Below the pieces are notes generated by a model. That model did no database searches. It was not told the DNA's origin and worked only from the letters and a program-made list of their open reading frames with translations. 64,000 nt of DNA, taken from Pseudomonas sp. Au-Pse12 (GTDB taxonomy: Bacteria > Pseudomonadota > Gammaproteobacteria > Pseudomonadales > Pseudomonadaceae). The stretch spans positions 1 through 64,000 of the forward strand of contig NZ_JAJTTH010000009.1 of NCBI RefSeq assembly GCF_021341665.1, written 5' to 3'. Position numbers and translations under genes: made by a program. Shown one piece after another: positions 45,142 to 53,843 of this stretch (position 1 is its first letter; each line of letters begins with the position of its first letter).

Positions 45142-45544
45142 GCTGTCTGTCTTTATCTTGTGTCGCCGGCACAGGCTGCCAGCCCTCGGGCCAGCGGTCG
45201 CTGAACGAGTGGCTGTCCGGCATCAGGGCCGGGTCGCGGTTTTCGTCGAAGCAGCCCAGGAGCAGGGCAATGGTCGGCTGATCGTCGATGGCCCCCAGGG
45301 AACTGCCGCATGCCCGGCAGAACGCCCGGCTTGAATAGTCCGATGACCTGAAGGTCGCTGGTGCGCCGGCGGGGCCGGTCCAGCGTACCTGCGCGCTGGG
45401 GAACTCGACCCAGGCCAGGGTCAATGCGCCGCTGTGCCGCTGGCACAGCGTGCAGGAGCAGGTATGGGGATTGGCGGCCGGGCCCTGGGCCTCGAAGCGG
45501 ACCTGCCCGCACAGGCAGCCGCCCTGGTACAACGCTTGGTTCAT
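45134..45544 (-). CDS. GFA family glutathione-dependent formaldehyde-activating-like protein
   Basis: The protein of about 136 residues has the GFA/CENP-V zinc pattern: GGCLCGQVRF, CSCTLCQRHSGA and AFCRACGSSLG. The family adds glutathione to aldehydes in some members, but most are of unknown function. A start at 45544 is chosen; ATG codons at 45595 and 45562 are in frame but lack good sites. Its stop overlaps the start of the frameshifted downstream gene by eight bases. Confidence 0.85.
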   Translation of the reverse strand: MNQALYQGGCLCGQVRFEAQGPAANPHTCSCTLCQRHSGALTLAWVEFPSAQVRWTGPAGAPATFRSSDYSSRAFCRACGSSLGAIDDQPTIALLLGCFDENRDPALMPDSHSFSDRWPEGWQPVPATQDKDRQHE

Positions 45545-45608
45545 GGCTGATTCTCTGGACATGCGGCGCTGATGGCCGGTGGGCGAATCTACCACGTCCG
45601 GCGTGTTT

Positions 45609-46370
45609 TCAAGGCACGGCCAGTCGCTGGTCGAGGGCCAGGGGCGTGCCCTGGTCGCCGATCGACTGGTAGCTCAGCCGGGCTTCGCGGCCGGGGGCCA
45701 GTCCGGGCCCCGAGGTCGGCTGAATATCCAGGGTGACCTTGGCGTAGGGCGCGAGCAGATCGCCGGGCACGGTCAGCAGCGTGCCGGGAGCGCTCAGGCG
45801 CAGGTGGTCAAGGGTGATGTGGTAGGGGCTCGGATTGTGCCAGTGCAAACGCAGGCGCCCGGCTTCGCGGGTCAGGGTAAACACCTGCCGGCCTGCGGCC
45901 TGTTCCTGGGTTTCACCGAGGGCTGTGGGACGCAGAAGGATTTTCATCTGGGTCTGTACTGTCAGGATCAGCCGGTCTTCCAGCGCCGCGCCGGTGGGCG
46001 TCGGCGGGATCTCCAGCAGGTTGAGCCAGAACAGGCTTTCCCGGTCCTGGGGCAAGGGCCTGGCGTTGAACAGGACTTTCAGGCTCTGGCGAGCGCCGGG
46101 CTCCAGGCGGAACACCGCCGGCAGGACGACAAAGGGGCTGGGGCTGTCCTCGGGTGCAGCATTGGCCTGGCCATCGTCGACCCAGCTTTGCACCAGCACC
46201 GGGGTAGCGCCGGTATTGCTCACCTCCAGAACCTGCTCGCGGCCACCGACCGGGTAGACGATCCGAGTGGCGGAGGCCAGCAGGCCGGCCTCGGCGCCGG
46301 CCTGCCACAGACTGGCCAGGGTCAGGCACAGCGTCGCCAGTAACCCGGGCGAGCGGCGGCGGTTGATCAT
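45609..46370 (-). CDS. Fimbrial periplasmic chaperone (second copy)
   Basis: The 253-residue protein has a signal peptide and the two immunoglobulin-like domains of PapD/FimC chaperones: SATRIVYPVGGREQVLEVSNTG, QSWVDDGQ and DRESLFWLNLLEIPP. The segment with PLPQDRESLF and the later lysine/arginine positions fit the donor strand and anchoring region. It holds pilus subunits until the usher takes them. GAGGG lies just before the ATG at 46370, and the ATG overlaps the adhesin stop by four bases. Confidence 0.9.
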   Translation of the reverse strand: MINRRRSPGLLATLCLTLASLWQAGAEAGLLASATRIVYPVGGREQVLEVSNTGATPVLVQSWVDDGQANAAPEDSPSPFVVLPAVFRLEPGARQSLKVLFNARPLPQDRESLFWLNLLEIPPTPTGAALEDRLILTVQTQMKILLRPTALGETQEQAAGRQVFTLTREAGRLRLHWHNPSPYHITLDHLRLSAPGTLLTVPGDLLAPYAKVTLDIQPTSGPGLAPGREARLSYQSIGDQGTPLALDQRLAVP

Positions 46371-47650
46371 CGGACCCTCACCACCACGTTGACCGTGGCA
46401 TCGATGCGCCCCGGGGTGATCCGTTGCGCCAGGGGCACCAGCGTGGCGCTGAATTGCCCGCTGTAGCGGGTGTGGCCGGGCAGGCCGGCGCTGCGGGTCA
46501 GCAGCGGGGCCTGGGCCGAGTACCAGCCATCGCCGTTGCCGCTCGGGCTGGCGTCGCTGGGGTTCCAGCCGGCGAGCAGCAGCGGGCGCTGGTTCTGGTC
46601 GTGGATCTGCACGCCGACCCCGGTGGCCACCGTCGGGTCGCTGCCGTAGCCGCTGGACAGCAGCACCTGGGCGCCACCGCCCGGATCGAGCCGCTGCGGG
46701 TGATGGCGCTGCAGGGCCAGGTAGCTGTCGGGGGCCACCTGCAGGCCAACCGTCACCTGGCCGCCGCTGCTGCGTTCGTCCAGTGCCGGGCTGTTGCACT
46801 CGATCTCGATGCTCATCCGGGCCCGGGGGCTGTTGCCCGATTGCAGCTGGTTCAACGAGACTCGGCCGAAGTCCACCAGAGGCGTGGCGGCGTGTACCGC
46901 GCAGGTGGTGCGGCGGCTGATGCTGACGCCATTCCATAGGCCTATCGCCGCGGGCCAGTGCTGGCGCTGGTTGCTGGCGCAGCCGTTGCCGTGGTCACAG
47001 CCGGGGCTCAGGGTGGCGCTGAAGCCGCCCCCCTGGAAGGCGATGTAGGCGTTGGGGCGGGCCAGGGTGTAGGTGCCCTCGGCGAGGCTGCCGGGTTGGC
47101 CGGCGCTGTCGGAAACCCTGGCCAGTTCCACGGTGACGTCGCTGAAATGCCTGGCCTTGAATTCGACCCGGCCAGTGGCCGGGTTGTAGTCGCCGCTGAG
47201 GGGGCGGCGCTGCCAGGTGCGGGAAAAAGTCTGGCCGCTCTGGTTGTGGGTAATCTTTATCGCCACGTTGCGCCACAGGGTATGGAAGTAGCCGGGCATG
47301 CCGCTGACTTCCTGCTTGCCGCTCAGGGCGTCGGTACCGTTGGTGGCGAAGTATTCGTAGAAGGGGCCGTCGCCGGGCAGGCAGTCGTAGGCGATGGTCT
47401 CGGGGTCCACATTGGCGTTGCGCGCCACGGAAATGTTCGCCATGCCCAGCACGCTGCCGGAGGGCTGAAATTGCTCGGCGGTCAGGATGATGGGGGCCAG
47501 GCCGAGGTTGCCGTTGGCGGTGTCGTGGGCGCTGTAGGACCACACTTGGCGGCACTCTGCCTGGGCCGGCTGGGCGTTGCAGGCAAGGCCCAGCAGCAGG
47601 CCCAGGCCAAGCACGCTGGAGCATCGCAGGGGAATGGCAATCGAAGGCAT
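46367..47650 (-). CDS. Fimbrial adhesin (two-domain pilus tip subunit)
   Basis: The 427-residue protein has a signal peptide (to about AQA-ECRQVW). The first part (about 30-260) is an unrecognised, cysteine-containing domain that fits a receptor-binding lectin domain; the last part (about 280-427) contains the pilin-like pattern VDFGRVSLNQLQSGNSPRARMSIEIEC and ends in RIDATVNVVVRVR. Tip adhesins of chaperone-usher pili have this layout. AGGAA lies about 11 bases before the ATG at 47650. It is encoded after the usher in the cluster. Confidence 0.87.
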   Translation of the reverse strand: MPSIAIPLRCSSVLGLGLLLGLACNAQPAQAECRQVWSYSAHDTANGNLGLAPIILTAEQFQPSGSVLGMANISVARNANVDPETIAYDCLPGDGPFYEYFATNGTDALSGKQEVSGMPGYFHTLWRNVAIKITHNQSGQTFSRTWQRRPLSGDYNPATGRVEFKARHFSDVTVELARVSDSAGQPGSLAEGTYTLARPNAYIAFQGGGFSATLSPGCDHGNGCASNQRQHWPAAIGLWNGVSISRRTTCAVHAATPLVDFGRVSLNQLQSGNSPRARMSIEIECNSPALDERSSGGQVTVGLQVAPDSYLALQRHHPQRLDPGGGAQVLLSSGYGSDPTVATGVGVQIHDQNQRPLLLAGWNPSDASPSGNGDGWYSAQAPLLTRSAGLPGHTRYSGQFSATLVPLAQRITPGRIDATVNVVVRVR

Positions 47651-47667
47651 GGGGCAGGTTCCTGTTG

Positions 47668-50199
47668 CTACAGAAGGGCGGTCTGGCCGGGCAGGCAGGT
47701 TCCGCTCAGGTTGATCATGGGTTGCTGCAGGTCGGCTTCGGGAATCCGGTAGTGGACCTGGCACTGTTCGTCGGCGTTGTCGCCCCATTGCAGGCTGAGC
47801 CGGCCCTGGGGTTCTGCGACCCGTGCATAGAGCTGGCTGGCCTGGCCCACCATGCCCACCTCGCGGCCCTGGCTGTCGTACACCGTGGCGCCCATGGGCA
47901 GGCTTTCGCCCTGGGGCCGGGGCGCCCGGACCAGCACGGCAAAACCGGCCAGGGTCTTGAACTGCATGTGCACCGCGGCACCGGCGGTGGGCGCCACGCG
48001 CTGCTGGGTTTCCTGCAGCTCGACATTACTGCGCATGCCGTCGCTGCTCAGGCCGATATCGTTGTAGCGAAAGGGCGTCAGGCTGGGCATCAGGGCATAG
48101 CCGGCGCGGTTGATTCGCGCGCCCTGGCCATTCATCACCAGGGCCCCCTCGGCGCCTTTGGCTTCGATCAGGGCGAAGGTATCCCCCAGGTAGGGGCCGC
48201 TGGTAACGCCGCCGGAGTGCAGGACCAGGGCGCCCATGGCACTGGCGGAGGCCTGCCAGAAATCATCGCCATGGGACAGGCTGCCGCCCACCGTGGCGCT
48301 GCTCAGGCGCTGTTGCAGGGTGCCGCCGAGGACCCCGTCGGGGCTGTTTCTGGCGTAGCTGGCATTGAGGCCGTAACTCAGGTCCTTGCCTTCTCCGACG
48401 CTACCGGAGAGGTTGGCCTGGTGCTGGCTGCCCTGGGTCGAGCTGTGGCTGATGCTGGTGGACAGCTTGGTGCTGCGAGATGGCCCCAGGGGCATGGACA
48501 GCGACAGCATGTGCTGGGTGTCGCTGTTCTGCCCACGGCTGTCGAACTGCCGGGCCATGGACAGGTTGTAGCTGACGCCGTTGGCGAACATGCCCGAGTA
48601 GCCGAACTGGAACTGTCGGTCCTGGCCCGCGCGATTGCGGTAGTTCTGCTGCGAGCCGGTGATGAACAACGAGTCGCGGCCACTGAGGTTCTGGCTGACC
48701 TGCACGTCGAAGCGGGTTTTCTTCTGGTAGCTGCTGGAGCTCCAGTCCTCGGGCACATGGGTGCGTGCACGTTCGCCGATGGCGTCGATCAGTTCGCGAT
48801 AGCCTTCGGTGGAGTAACGGGCGTTGCCCAGGGACAGGCTGGTGCCGGTGCTTTGGAAGGTGCGGCTGAACGAGGCTTGGGTCATCTTGCCGGTCCTGCG
48901 GCCTTCGGGCAGGTTGGCCGCGGAAAACGTGGTGTTCAGGCCGAAGGCGCCGATCGGGTGGCTGTAGACCCCGCCGAGCAGGGCTGCCAGGTAGCCGTCG
49001 GCGATCCGGGTGGCGCTGCGCAGGGTAAAGGCATTGCTCAGGCCATACTCGTAGGAGCCCTCGGCAAAGGGTTCGTAGGGAAGGTTCATGCCGTTGTTGC
49101 GCACCTGCCCGGCAGCCACCGAGTAGCGCGACTGGCCCGGGCGCAGCGCATCGGGCATGGCCGAGAAGGGCACGCGGTAGGTGCTGACCTGCCCATCTGC
49201 CTCGGTCACTTCCACATCCAGGTCGCCGCCGTAACCGGTGGGGTAGAGGTCGTCGATGCTGAAGGGGCCGGGCGCCACGGTGGTCTGGTACAGCTCGTTG
49301 CCGTTTTGGCGGATCACCACCCGGGCGTTGCTGTTGGCAATGCCTCGCACCGTGGGTGCATAACCGCGCAGCGACTCCGGCAGCATGCGTTCGTCACTGG
49401 CCAGTTGCACGCCGCGATAGCCCAGGCTGGACAGCAACTGGCCGCTGGTGAAGGTTTCCCCCAGGGTCAGTTCGCTGCCCCAGTCGGCCAGGGTGCGCTG
49501 GGCGTAGGTGCGCAGGTGGCGCCAGTGGTTGGGTTGGTCGCTGCTGACGCTCAGGCTGGCCTGATGGCGCAGGCGCCAGGCCCCCAGGTTCGCTCCGGAG
49601 CGCATGCCCAGGTAGCTGGAGTAGTTGTTGTCGCCGGCCTGATTGAGGTGGAAGTGGCTGGCGTTGTAGTTGACGAAGCCGATGCTTTCGCCGTTGCTCC
49701 ATTGGCTGTTGGGCACTTGCCCACGGCGCCGGGTTTGCAGCGCCGCCTGGGGGATCGACAGCTCCAGGCGCAGCGTGGAAAAGTGCAGCCGTTCGCTGGC
49801 GCCCCTGACGCTGACAGCAAGCCCTGGGCAGTCCTCTTCCAGTGCTGTTTCCAGGTAGCGCGCCTGCACCCCCAGCTCCAGCAACTGCTCAGTGTTGAAG
49901 CAGGCCTTGAGCGGTTGCTCGGAGCCCTCTTCGAAGCGCAGCTCATGGCGTCCAAGGCTTATGCCATTGACCAGTACGTCCACCGAATAGCGCCCGGCCG
50001 GCGTGGCATGGGCCTGGTTGAAACGCTCCAGCGACAAGCCGCCGGGACGGGCGCCCCGCAGCAGTCGCGGATTGAAGCTGTAGCCCGTGTCGGCCCCGGC
50101 TGTCAGCTCCGTGGTGGGTACTTGGTCGGCCATTGTCGGCCCTGCCAGCAGCATGGCCAGGGCAAGCCCAAGGGGGAGGCCGCGATGCGCGCGGGTCAT
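47668..50199 (-). CDS. Fimbrial outer-membrane usher
   Basis: The 843-residue protein has a signal peptide, an N-terminal chaperone-binding domain (YSFNPRLLRGARPGGLSLERF, VDVLVNG), a long beta-barrel and plug region (DYRRANGSGV-type SSLGYRGVQLASDERMLPESLRG), and the C-terminal domains ending in GTCLPGQTALL. It assembles subunits into the pilus and passes them through the outer membrane. Length fits the FimD/PapC family. It starts 14 bases after the stop of the chaperone gene at 50214. Confidence 0.94.
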   Translation of the reverse strand: MTRAHRGLPLGLALAMLLAGPTMADQVPTTELTAGADTGYSFNPRLLRGARPGGLSLERFNQAHATPAGRYSVDVLVNGISLGRHELRFEEGSEQPLKACFNTEQLLELGVQARYLETALEEDCPGLAVSVRGASERLHFSTLRLELSIPQAALQTRRRGQVPNSQWSNGESIGFVNYNASHFHLNQAGDNNYSSYLGMRSGANLGAWRLRHQASLSVSSDQPNHWRHLRTYAQRTLADWGSELTLGETFTSGQLLSSLGYRGVQLASDERMLPESLRGYAPTVRGIANSNARVVIRQNGNELYQTTVAPGPFSIDDLYPTGYGGDLDVEVTEADGQVSTYRVPFSAMPDALRPGQSRYSVAAGQVRNNGMNLPYEPFAEGSYEYGLSNAFTLRSATRIADGYLAALLGGVYSHPIGAFGLNTTFSAANLPEGRRTGKMTQASFSRTFQSTGTSLSLGNARYSTEGYRELIDAIGERARTHVPEDWSSSSYQKKTRFDVQVSQNLSGRDSLFITGSQQNYRNRAGQDRQFQFGYSGMFANGVSYNLSMARQFDSRGQNSDTQHMLSLSMPLGPSRSTKLSTSISHSSTQGSQHQANLSGSVGEGKDLSYGLNASYARNSPDGVLGGTLQQRLSSATVGGSLSHGDDFWQASASAMGALVLHSGGVTSGPYLGDTFALIEAKGAEGALVMNGQGARINRAGYALMPSLTPFRYNDIGLSSDGMRSNVELQETQQRVAPTAGAAVHMQFKTLAGFAVLVRAPRPQGESLPMGATVYDSQGREVGMVGQASQLYARVAEPQGRLSLQWGDNADEQCQVHYRIPEADLQQPMINLSGTCLPGQTALL

Positions 50200-50213
50200 G
50201 GTCGGCGGGCTGC

Positions 50214-50951
50214 TCAGGGCTTGAGGGCAATGCGTTTGTCCAGGCTGCCGCCGGCATCGGTCACCAGCCGCAGTTGCACCGCATCCGGCTGGCCCGCCAG
50301 GGCATTGCGCGCGACGCGCCAGGTCGCGCTGGAGAAGGGTGGCAAGCTGTTCTGCAACTGCAGCGGGGCGCTCTGGCCGCCCGCCAGCAGGTTGGCTTCG
50401 GCAAAGGTGGCGTAGTAGCCAGTGGGGTTGCTGATGTTGATCAGCCAGTCAGTGCCTTCACTGGCCAGGTGCAACGCCAGCAGCGCCGGCAGGCGCTCCA
50501 GGGGCTGGGCGATGGTGGCGGGGCGGTAGAACACCTTCAGCCGATGGCGAGGCATTACCACGAACTGGTTGCGGCCCTCCAGGTCAGCCTGGACCGGGGG
50601 AATTTCCAGCACATTGAGGAAGAACAGTGATTCGCGGTCCTCGGGCAACTGTTCCCCGGTAAAGCGCAGGCGCACTGTCTGGCCGGTGTGGCCTTCCATG
50701 CGAAACACAGGAGGCGTGGCAATGAACGGCGCGTCGGCCGTTTGCGCGCTGGACTCTTCGTTGCCCCGGTCGACCCAGGCCTGGACCAGGCTGGGGTGGT
50801 CGGAGCGGTTGTTCAACTGCAGGGATTTTTCCTGGGCCTGAGCCGGGTAGATGATGCGGCTGCCGACAATCACCACGCTGGCCTGTGCCTGACAGGCCAG
50901 CCAGGCGAGGCAGCCGGCGAGAAAGAATGCAACGGGTTTTTTTTTCGACAT
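50214..50951 (-). CDS. Fimbrial periplasmic chaperone (first copy)
   Basis: The 245-residue protein has a signal peptide (ending ACQAQA) and two immunoglobulin-like domains. VVIVGSRIIYPAQAQEKSLQLNNRS, VQAWVDRGN and DRESLFFLNVLEIPP match PapD/FimC chaperones. ATG at 50951 is followed by the basic n-region MSKKK. It is the first gene of the minus-strand unit chaperone-usher-adhesin-chaperone. Having two chaperones in one cluster suggests one may serve the tip adhesin. Confidence 0.93.
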   Translation of the reverse strand: MSKKKPVAFFLAGCLAWLACQAQASVVIVGSRIIYPAQAQEKSLQLNNRSDHPSLVQAWVDRGNEESSAQTADAPFIATPPVFRMEGHTGQTVRLRFTGEQLPEDRESLFFLNVLEIPPVQADLEGRNQFVVMPRHRLKVFYRPATIAQPLERLPALLALHLASEGTDWLINISNPTGYYATFAEANLLAGGQSAPLQLQNSLPPFSSATWRVARNALAGQPDAVQLRLVTDAGGSLDKRIALKP

Positions 50952-51336
50952 GACAGGAACTCTGGGCGCCCTGGCCAAGGCCGGGGGCTGGATGGAAACG
51001 GTTCGGTAGACGTCGATACGCGGGGGCGAATCGGAGGCCTGCGGAGGCGTGGGGGCGGCCGGCTTTATGGCGGCATAACGCTCGTCACGGCTCGGAAAAA
51101 TCCGATTGCGAAGGTTAAAAGAGTGAGGGAGGCGATCTGAATAGGACTGGTACTAAGCTGCTATTTTCGGTGAATTATCGACAGACGACAGGGATCTCGA
51201 ATGGCTCGCAAGATTAGTCATTGTCCTATTCACCCTTGGCCGGACTCTCCTGAAAATCGCCTTCCTCCAGCGCGAACCCCAGCCTCGTCGCTCGAACAAC
51301 CCGCGATTGTCCCTTTCCATCTGAAGAAGACCGACC
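50952..51336. promoter_or_regulatory. Divergent regulatory region between pilin and chaperone genes
   Basis: About 385 bases. It is likely to hold the promoters of the pilin gene and of the chaperone-usher unit. Overlapping open frames are present but have no recognisable product. I saw no invertible repeat that would suggest phase variation. Confidence 0.45.
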
Positions 51337-51861
51337 ATGAAAAAAACACTGACTGCCCTGGCACTGATCGCCACCGTCTCTCAAGTCCAGGCCGCAGAAA
51401 TCAAGTTCCTCGGCGAGATCGTCGATGAAACCTGCAGCCTGGAAGTGAACGGTGTGACCAATCCGACCGTCCTGTTGCCTTCGATCTCGAAGAAGGAACT
51501 GGCTTCCATCGGCCAGACCGCCGGTGAGGCACGTTTCACCCTGACCCTCAAGGGCTGCACCAGTGCCGAGGCGACCCGTTCCATCGCCGCGACTTTCCTG
51601 CCTAATGGTGACGTGACCCAAGAAGGCCGCCTGGCCAACGAGGCGCCGGGCGGCAGCAACAAGGTCAGCCTGCAACTGCTCGACGAAACCACCCCGATCA
51701 ACCTGGCGTCCGGTGAGCTGAGCCGGGTGACCATGGTGGAGGAAGGCGAGTCCACCGTGGGCGTCAGCAAGGTGCTGGGCGTGCGCTACTACGCCGAAGC
51801 CTCGGGCCTGGAAGCCACGGCGGTGGAAAGCTCGATGCAGTACAGCATCAGCTACTTGTAA
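51337..51861 (+). CDS. Major fimbrial subunit (type 1 pilin)
   Basis: The 174-residue protein has a signal peptide (ending VQAAEI), a cysteine pair (DETCSLEV and LKGCTSAE) that would form the usual disulfide, and a C-terminal end SSMQYSISYL with the tyrosine placed as in type 1 pilins. The N-terminal strand after the signal peptide would complete the next subunit in the pilus. It is transcribed away from the chaperone-usher unit and is followed by a strong terminator. Confidence 0.92.
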   Translation: MKKTLTALALIATVSQVQAAEIKFLGEIVDETCSLEVNGVTNPTVLLPSISKKELASIGQTAGEARFTLTLKGCTSAEATRSIAATFLPNGDVTQEGRLANEAPGGSNKVSLQLLDETTPINLASGELSRVTMVEEGESTVGVSKVLGVRYYAEASGLEATAVESSMQYSISYL

Positions 51862-51888
51862 GGCTGCGGCCGTAGGTGAATATGTGAT

Positions 51889-51920
51889 CCACAGACCCTC
51901 TTCGGAGGGTCTGTTTTTTG
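51889..51920 (+). terminator. Intrinsic terminator of the pilin gene
   Basis: ACAGACCCTC pairs with GAGGGTCTGT around TTCG, followed by TTTTT. The stem is about ten perfect pairs, so it is a strong terminator placed 28 bases after the pilin stop codon. Confidence 0.9.
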
Positions 51921-51943
51921 CCCGGTTTGCGGTCCGGAGCGCT

Positions 51944-51968
51944 GTCGCCGGCGAGCCGGTTCCTACGG
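51944..51968. repeat. Single REP-like palindrome
   Basis: GTCGCCGGCGAGCCGGTTCC is one copy of the REP-class palindrome seen at 44590 and 60424. It lies between the pilin terminator and a lipoprotein gene. Confidence 0.6.
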
Positions 51969-52009
51969 GAACCCCGTCAAGCCGGGCAGGTTTCAGGTGG
52001 ACACGGGTG

Positions 52010-52525
52010 TCATTCTTCCTGAGGAATCAGGCGATCCTTCGCCAGGTCCCGCAGCAATTCGTCGAGCATCTGCCGGCGGCTTTCGACCTGCACCGGCGGC
52101 ACATACCAGGCCGCCACACTATAGCCTTCACGACGGTAGTCGTAGGTCTTGAGCAGTTGGCCGTCCTTGAGCAGGCTGCCGCGCAAGTTGCTCTGGTAGG
52201 AATAGGGCAAGGGGAAGGTCAGCAGGGTGATGGCATTCAGCGCGCCAAGCAACCCCGCGCTCTTGCCGCCTGGCTCGCTGATCAGCAGGCGGTAGCCGCT
52301 GCGGCTGTAGCCACCATCGAGAAAGGAGAAGGCTCCGGTTTGACGCAGGGCGGCAATGGTTTCCCGTTGCTCCTGTTCGTCGAAGCGACTTTTCACCGGG
52401 CCCAGGTCCAGGGTCAGCGGTACATAGGGATGTTGACTGCGGTAGTCCAGCGGCGCCATTCGGGTGCCACAACCGGTGATGATCAGTGCGCTGCACAGCA
52501 GGGCAGTCACGCCTATGGGGTTCAT
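52010..52525 (-). CDS. Hypothetical lipoprotein (third of a set of three)
   Basis: The 171-residue protein has a lipobox ending ITGC with Cys19. The mature part is predicted soluble, with alternating helix and strand; no family recognised. It overlaps the gene before it by four bases (52522-52525), so it is coupled to it. The set 53040-53705, 52522-53043 and 52010-52525 appears to be one operon of three lipoproteins. Confidence 0.8.
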   Translation of the reverse strand: MNPIGVTALLCSALIITGCGTRMAPLDYRSQHPYVPLTLDLGPVKSRFDEQEQRETIAALRQTGAFSFLDGGYSRSGYRLLISEPGGKSAGLLGALNAITLLTFPLPYSYQSNLRGSLLKDGQLLKTYDYRREGYSVAAWYVPPVQVESRRQMLDELLRDLAKDRLIPQEE

Positions 52526-53043
52526 TGGGCCTGACTCGCGCTTGGCAACAGTTGATCCTGGCGCAGGTCGCCGGCAAAGGCGCGGGCGATGCGCTGGATA
52601 TTCTGCTCTTGCATTTCACCGCCCTGATCCAGCAGCCAGGTGTATTTATGCGTCAGGTTGCGATAGCGGTATTGCTTGAGCACCTTGCCCTCATGCAGCA
52701 GGGTGATGTCGGTGTGGGTATCGATGCCATTGGACAGTGGCATCAGGAACAGGGTGGCGGCACTGAGGAAGATCAGCGGCATCGGCGGGATCTCGCGGTC
52801 GGACTTGAATTGAATCCGGGCGCTGTAGTCGCCAGGTTCACCGGCGCCGGTCTGGACATTCTCGAACACTCCGGTGGCACGCAGGGCGTTGCGCAATTCG
52901 GCGGCGCGCAAGGGGTCATCGACCATTACATGCAGGGGCACCAGATAGGCTTGGCCATCCGTCAGCGGACGGTCCGGCAAGGTGTCGGTCGCCGCGCAGC
53001 CCGCGAGCAGCAGAAAGGCGCAAAGGCTCAGGCAGGATTTCAT
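52522..53043 (-). CDS. Hypothetical lipoprotein (second of the set)
   Basis: The 173-residue protein has a lipobox ending LLAGC with Cys16. The mature part contains PLHVMVDDPLRAAELRNALR and a hydrophobic segment near 105 (PLIFLSAATLFLMPLSNG) that may insert in a membrane. I do not recognise the family. The ATG at 53043 overlaps the stop of the first lipoprotein gene by four bases. A longer upstream frame is rejected because it lies inside that gene. Confidence 0.8.
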   Translation of the reverse strand: MKSCLSLCAFLLLAGCAATDTLPDRPLTDGQAYLVPLHVMVDDPLRAAELRNALRATGVFENVQTGAGEPGDYSARIQFKSDREIPPMPLIFLSAATLFLMPLSNGIDTHTDITLLHEGKVLKQYRYRNLTHKYTWLLDQGGEMQEQNIQRIARAFAGDLRQDQLLPSASQAQ

Positions 53044-53705
53044 GGATGAGGCTCCGCAGTGGCGTTGGCTGGGCTGGTTTGCTTGTCGACGGGAAGGATG
53101 AAGGGCTTGGCCTTGTCCAGGTCCAGCGGCATCCATTGCAGGTCCGGCAGCCCCGGCACCTGGCGCTGGGCAATCGCGGCATCACGGGGCATTTGATTGC
53201 TCCAGGCAAAGAAGCACTGGGTCACTTGGCTGCAGACCGAGCGAAACTCGCCGATGTAATACGCCTTGCCCGCTTCCAGGCGCAGCGGCAGGACGAACTC
53301 TTCCCGTGCCTCCTGGGACTGCAGGCGTGAGCCGAGCCCCGGGGTGTAGACCATGGACCAGAACTGGAAGTTGTAGAACTCGTAATCACCCGGCTTGAGC
53401 GGCATGACAAATACGCTGCCGGCGGCGCGGGGTTCGTGGATGTCTTTAGGCGTTGGCCGTGGGTCGTCCTGCCAGAGTGCGGCGGCGCCATTGATTGAGC
53501 CGCGCTTGCGAATCAGCAGGCGCAGGTTGGTGGCGGCACCGCCGCCGCCCAGGTACTGCGGGCCAATAGCGCCCACCAGATAGGTCGTGGGTTCGTTGGC
53601 TGCGGGTTGTAGAGGGGCGCTGACGATGGCAGCAGGTTGGCTGATGCAGCCAGAAATCATGCTGGTGGCCAGCAGCAAGGGCGAAGCCTTGATTACGCGG
53701 AACAT
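53040..53705 (-). CDS. Hypothetical lipoprotein (first of the set)
   Basis: The 221-residue protein has a lipobox ending MISGC with Cys20. The mature part contains a glycine-rich segment (GPQYLGGGGAATNLRLLIRKRG) and a beta-rich segment (PLKPGDYEFYNFQFWSM, EEFVLPLRLEAGKAYYIGEF). No family is recognised. It is the first gene of a coupled three-gene set, with a membrane protein gene about 138 bases upstream. Confidence 0.8.
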   Translation of the reverse strand: MFRVIKASPLLLATSMISGCISQPAAIVSAPLQPAANEPTTYLVGAIGPQYLGGGGAATNLRLLIRKRGSINGAAALWQDDPRPTPKDIHEPRAAGSVFVMPLKPGDYEFYNFQFWSMVYTPGLGSRLQSQEAREEFVLPLRLEAGKAYYIGEFRSVCSQVTQCFFAWSNQMPRDAAIAQRQVPGLPDLQWMPLDLDKAKPFILPVDKQTSPANATAEPHP

Positions 53706-53843
53706 GGGGAACCCTGAAAGTGGCTTGGGACAAGGCGCAGGCAGGGAGGCATGAGTGTGTACTTGGCCTTCCCTGGCACGGCTCGTGAGCGGCGCCGATG
53801 GTACGAGAACGGGCGGGCTTTGTGTAGCGCAGGCCTGATGGGG

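Noticed and set aside
47665..50415. Long open frame of about 916 codons on the plus strand
   Set aside because: It is antisense to the usher gene, which has all family features. The predicted protein is low complexity and shows no recognisable domain.
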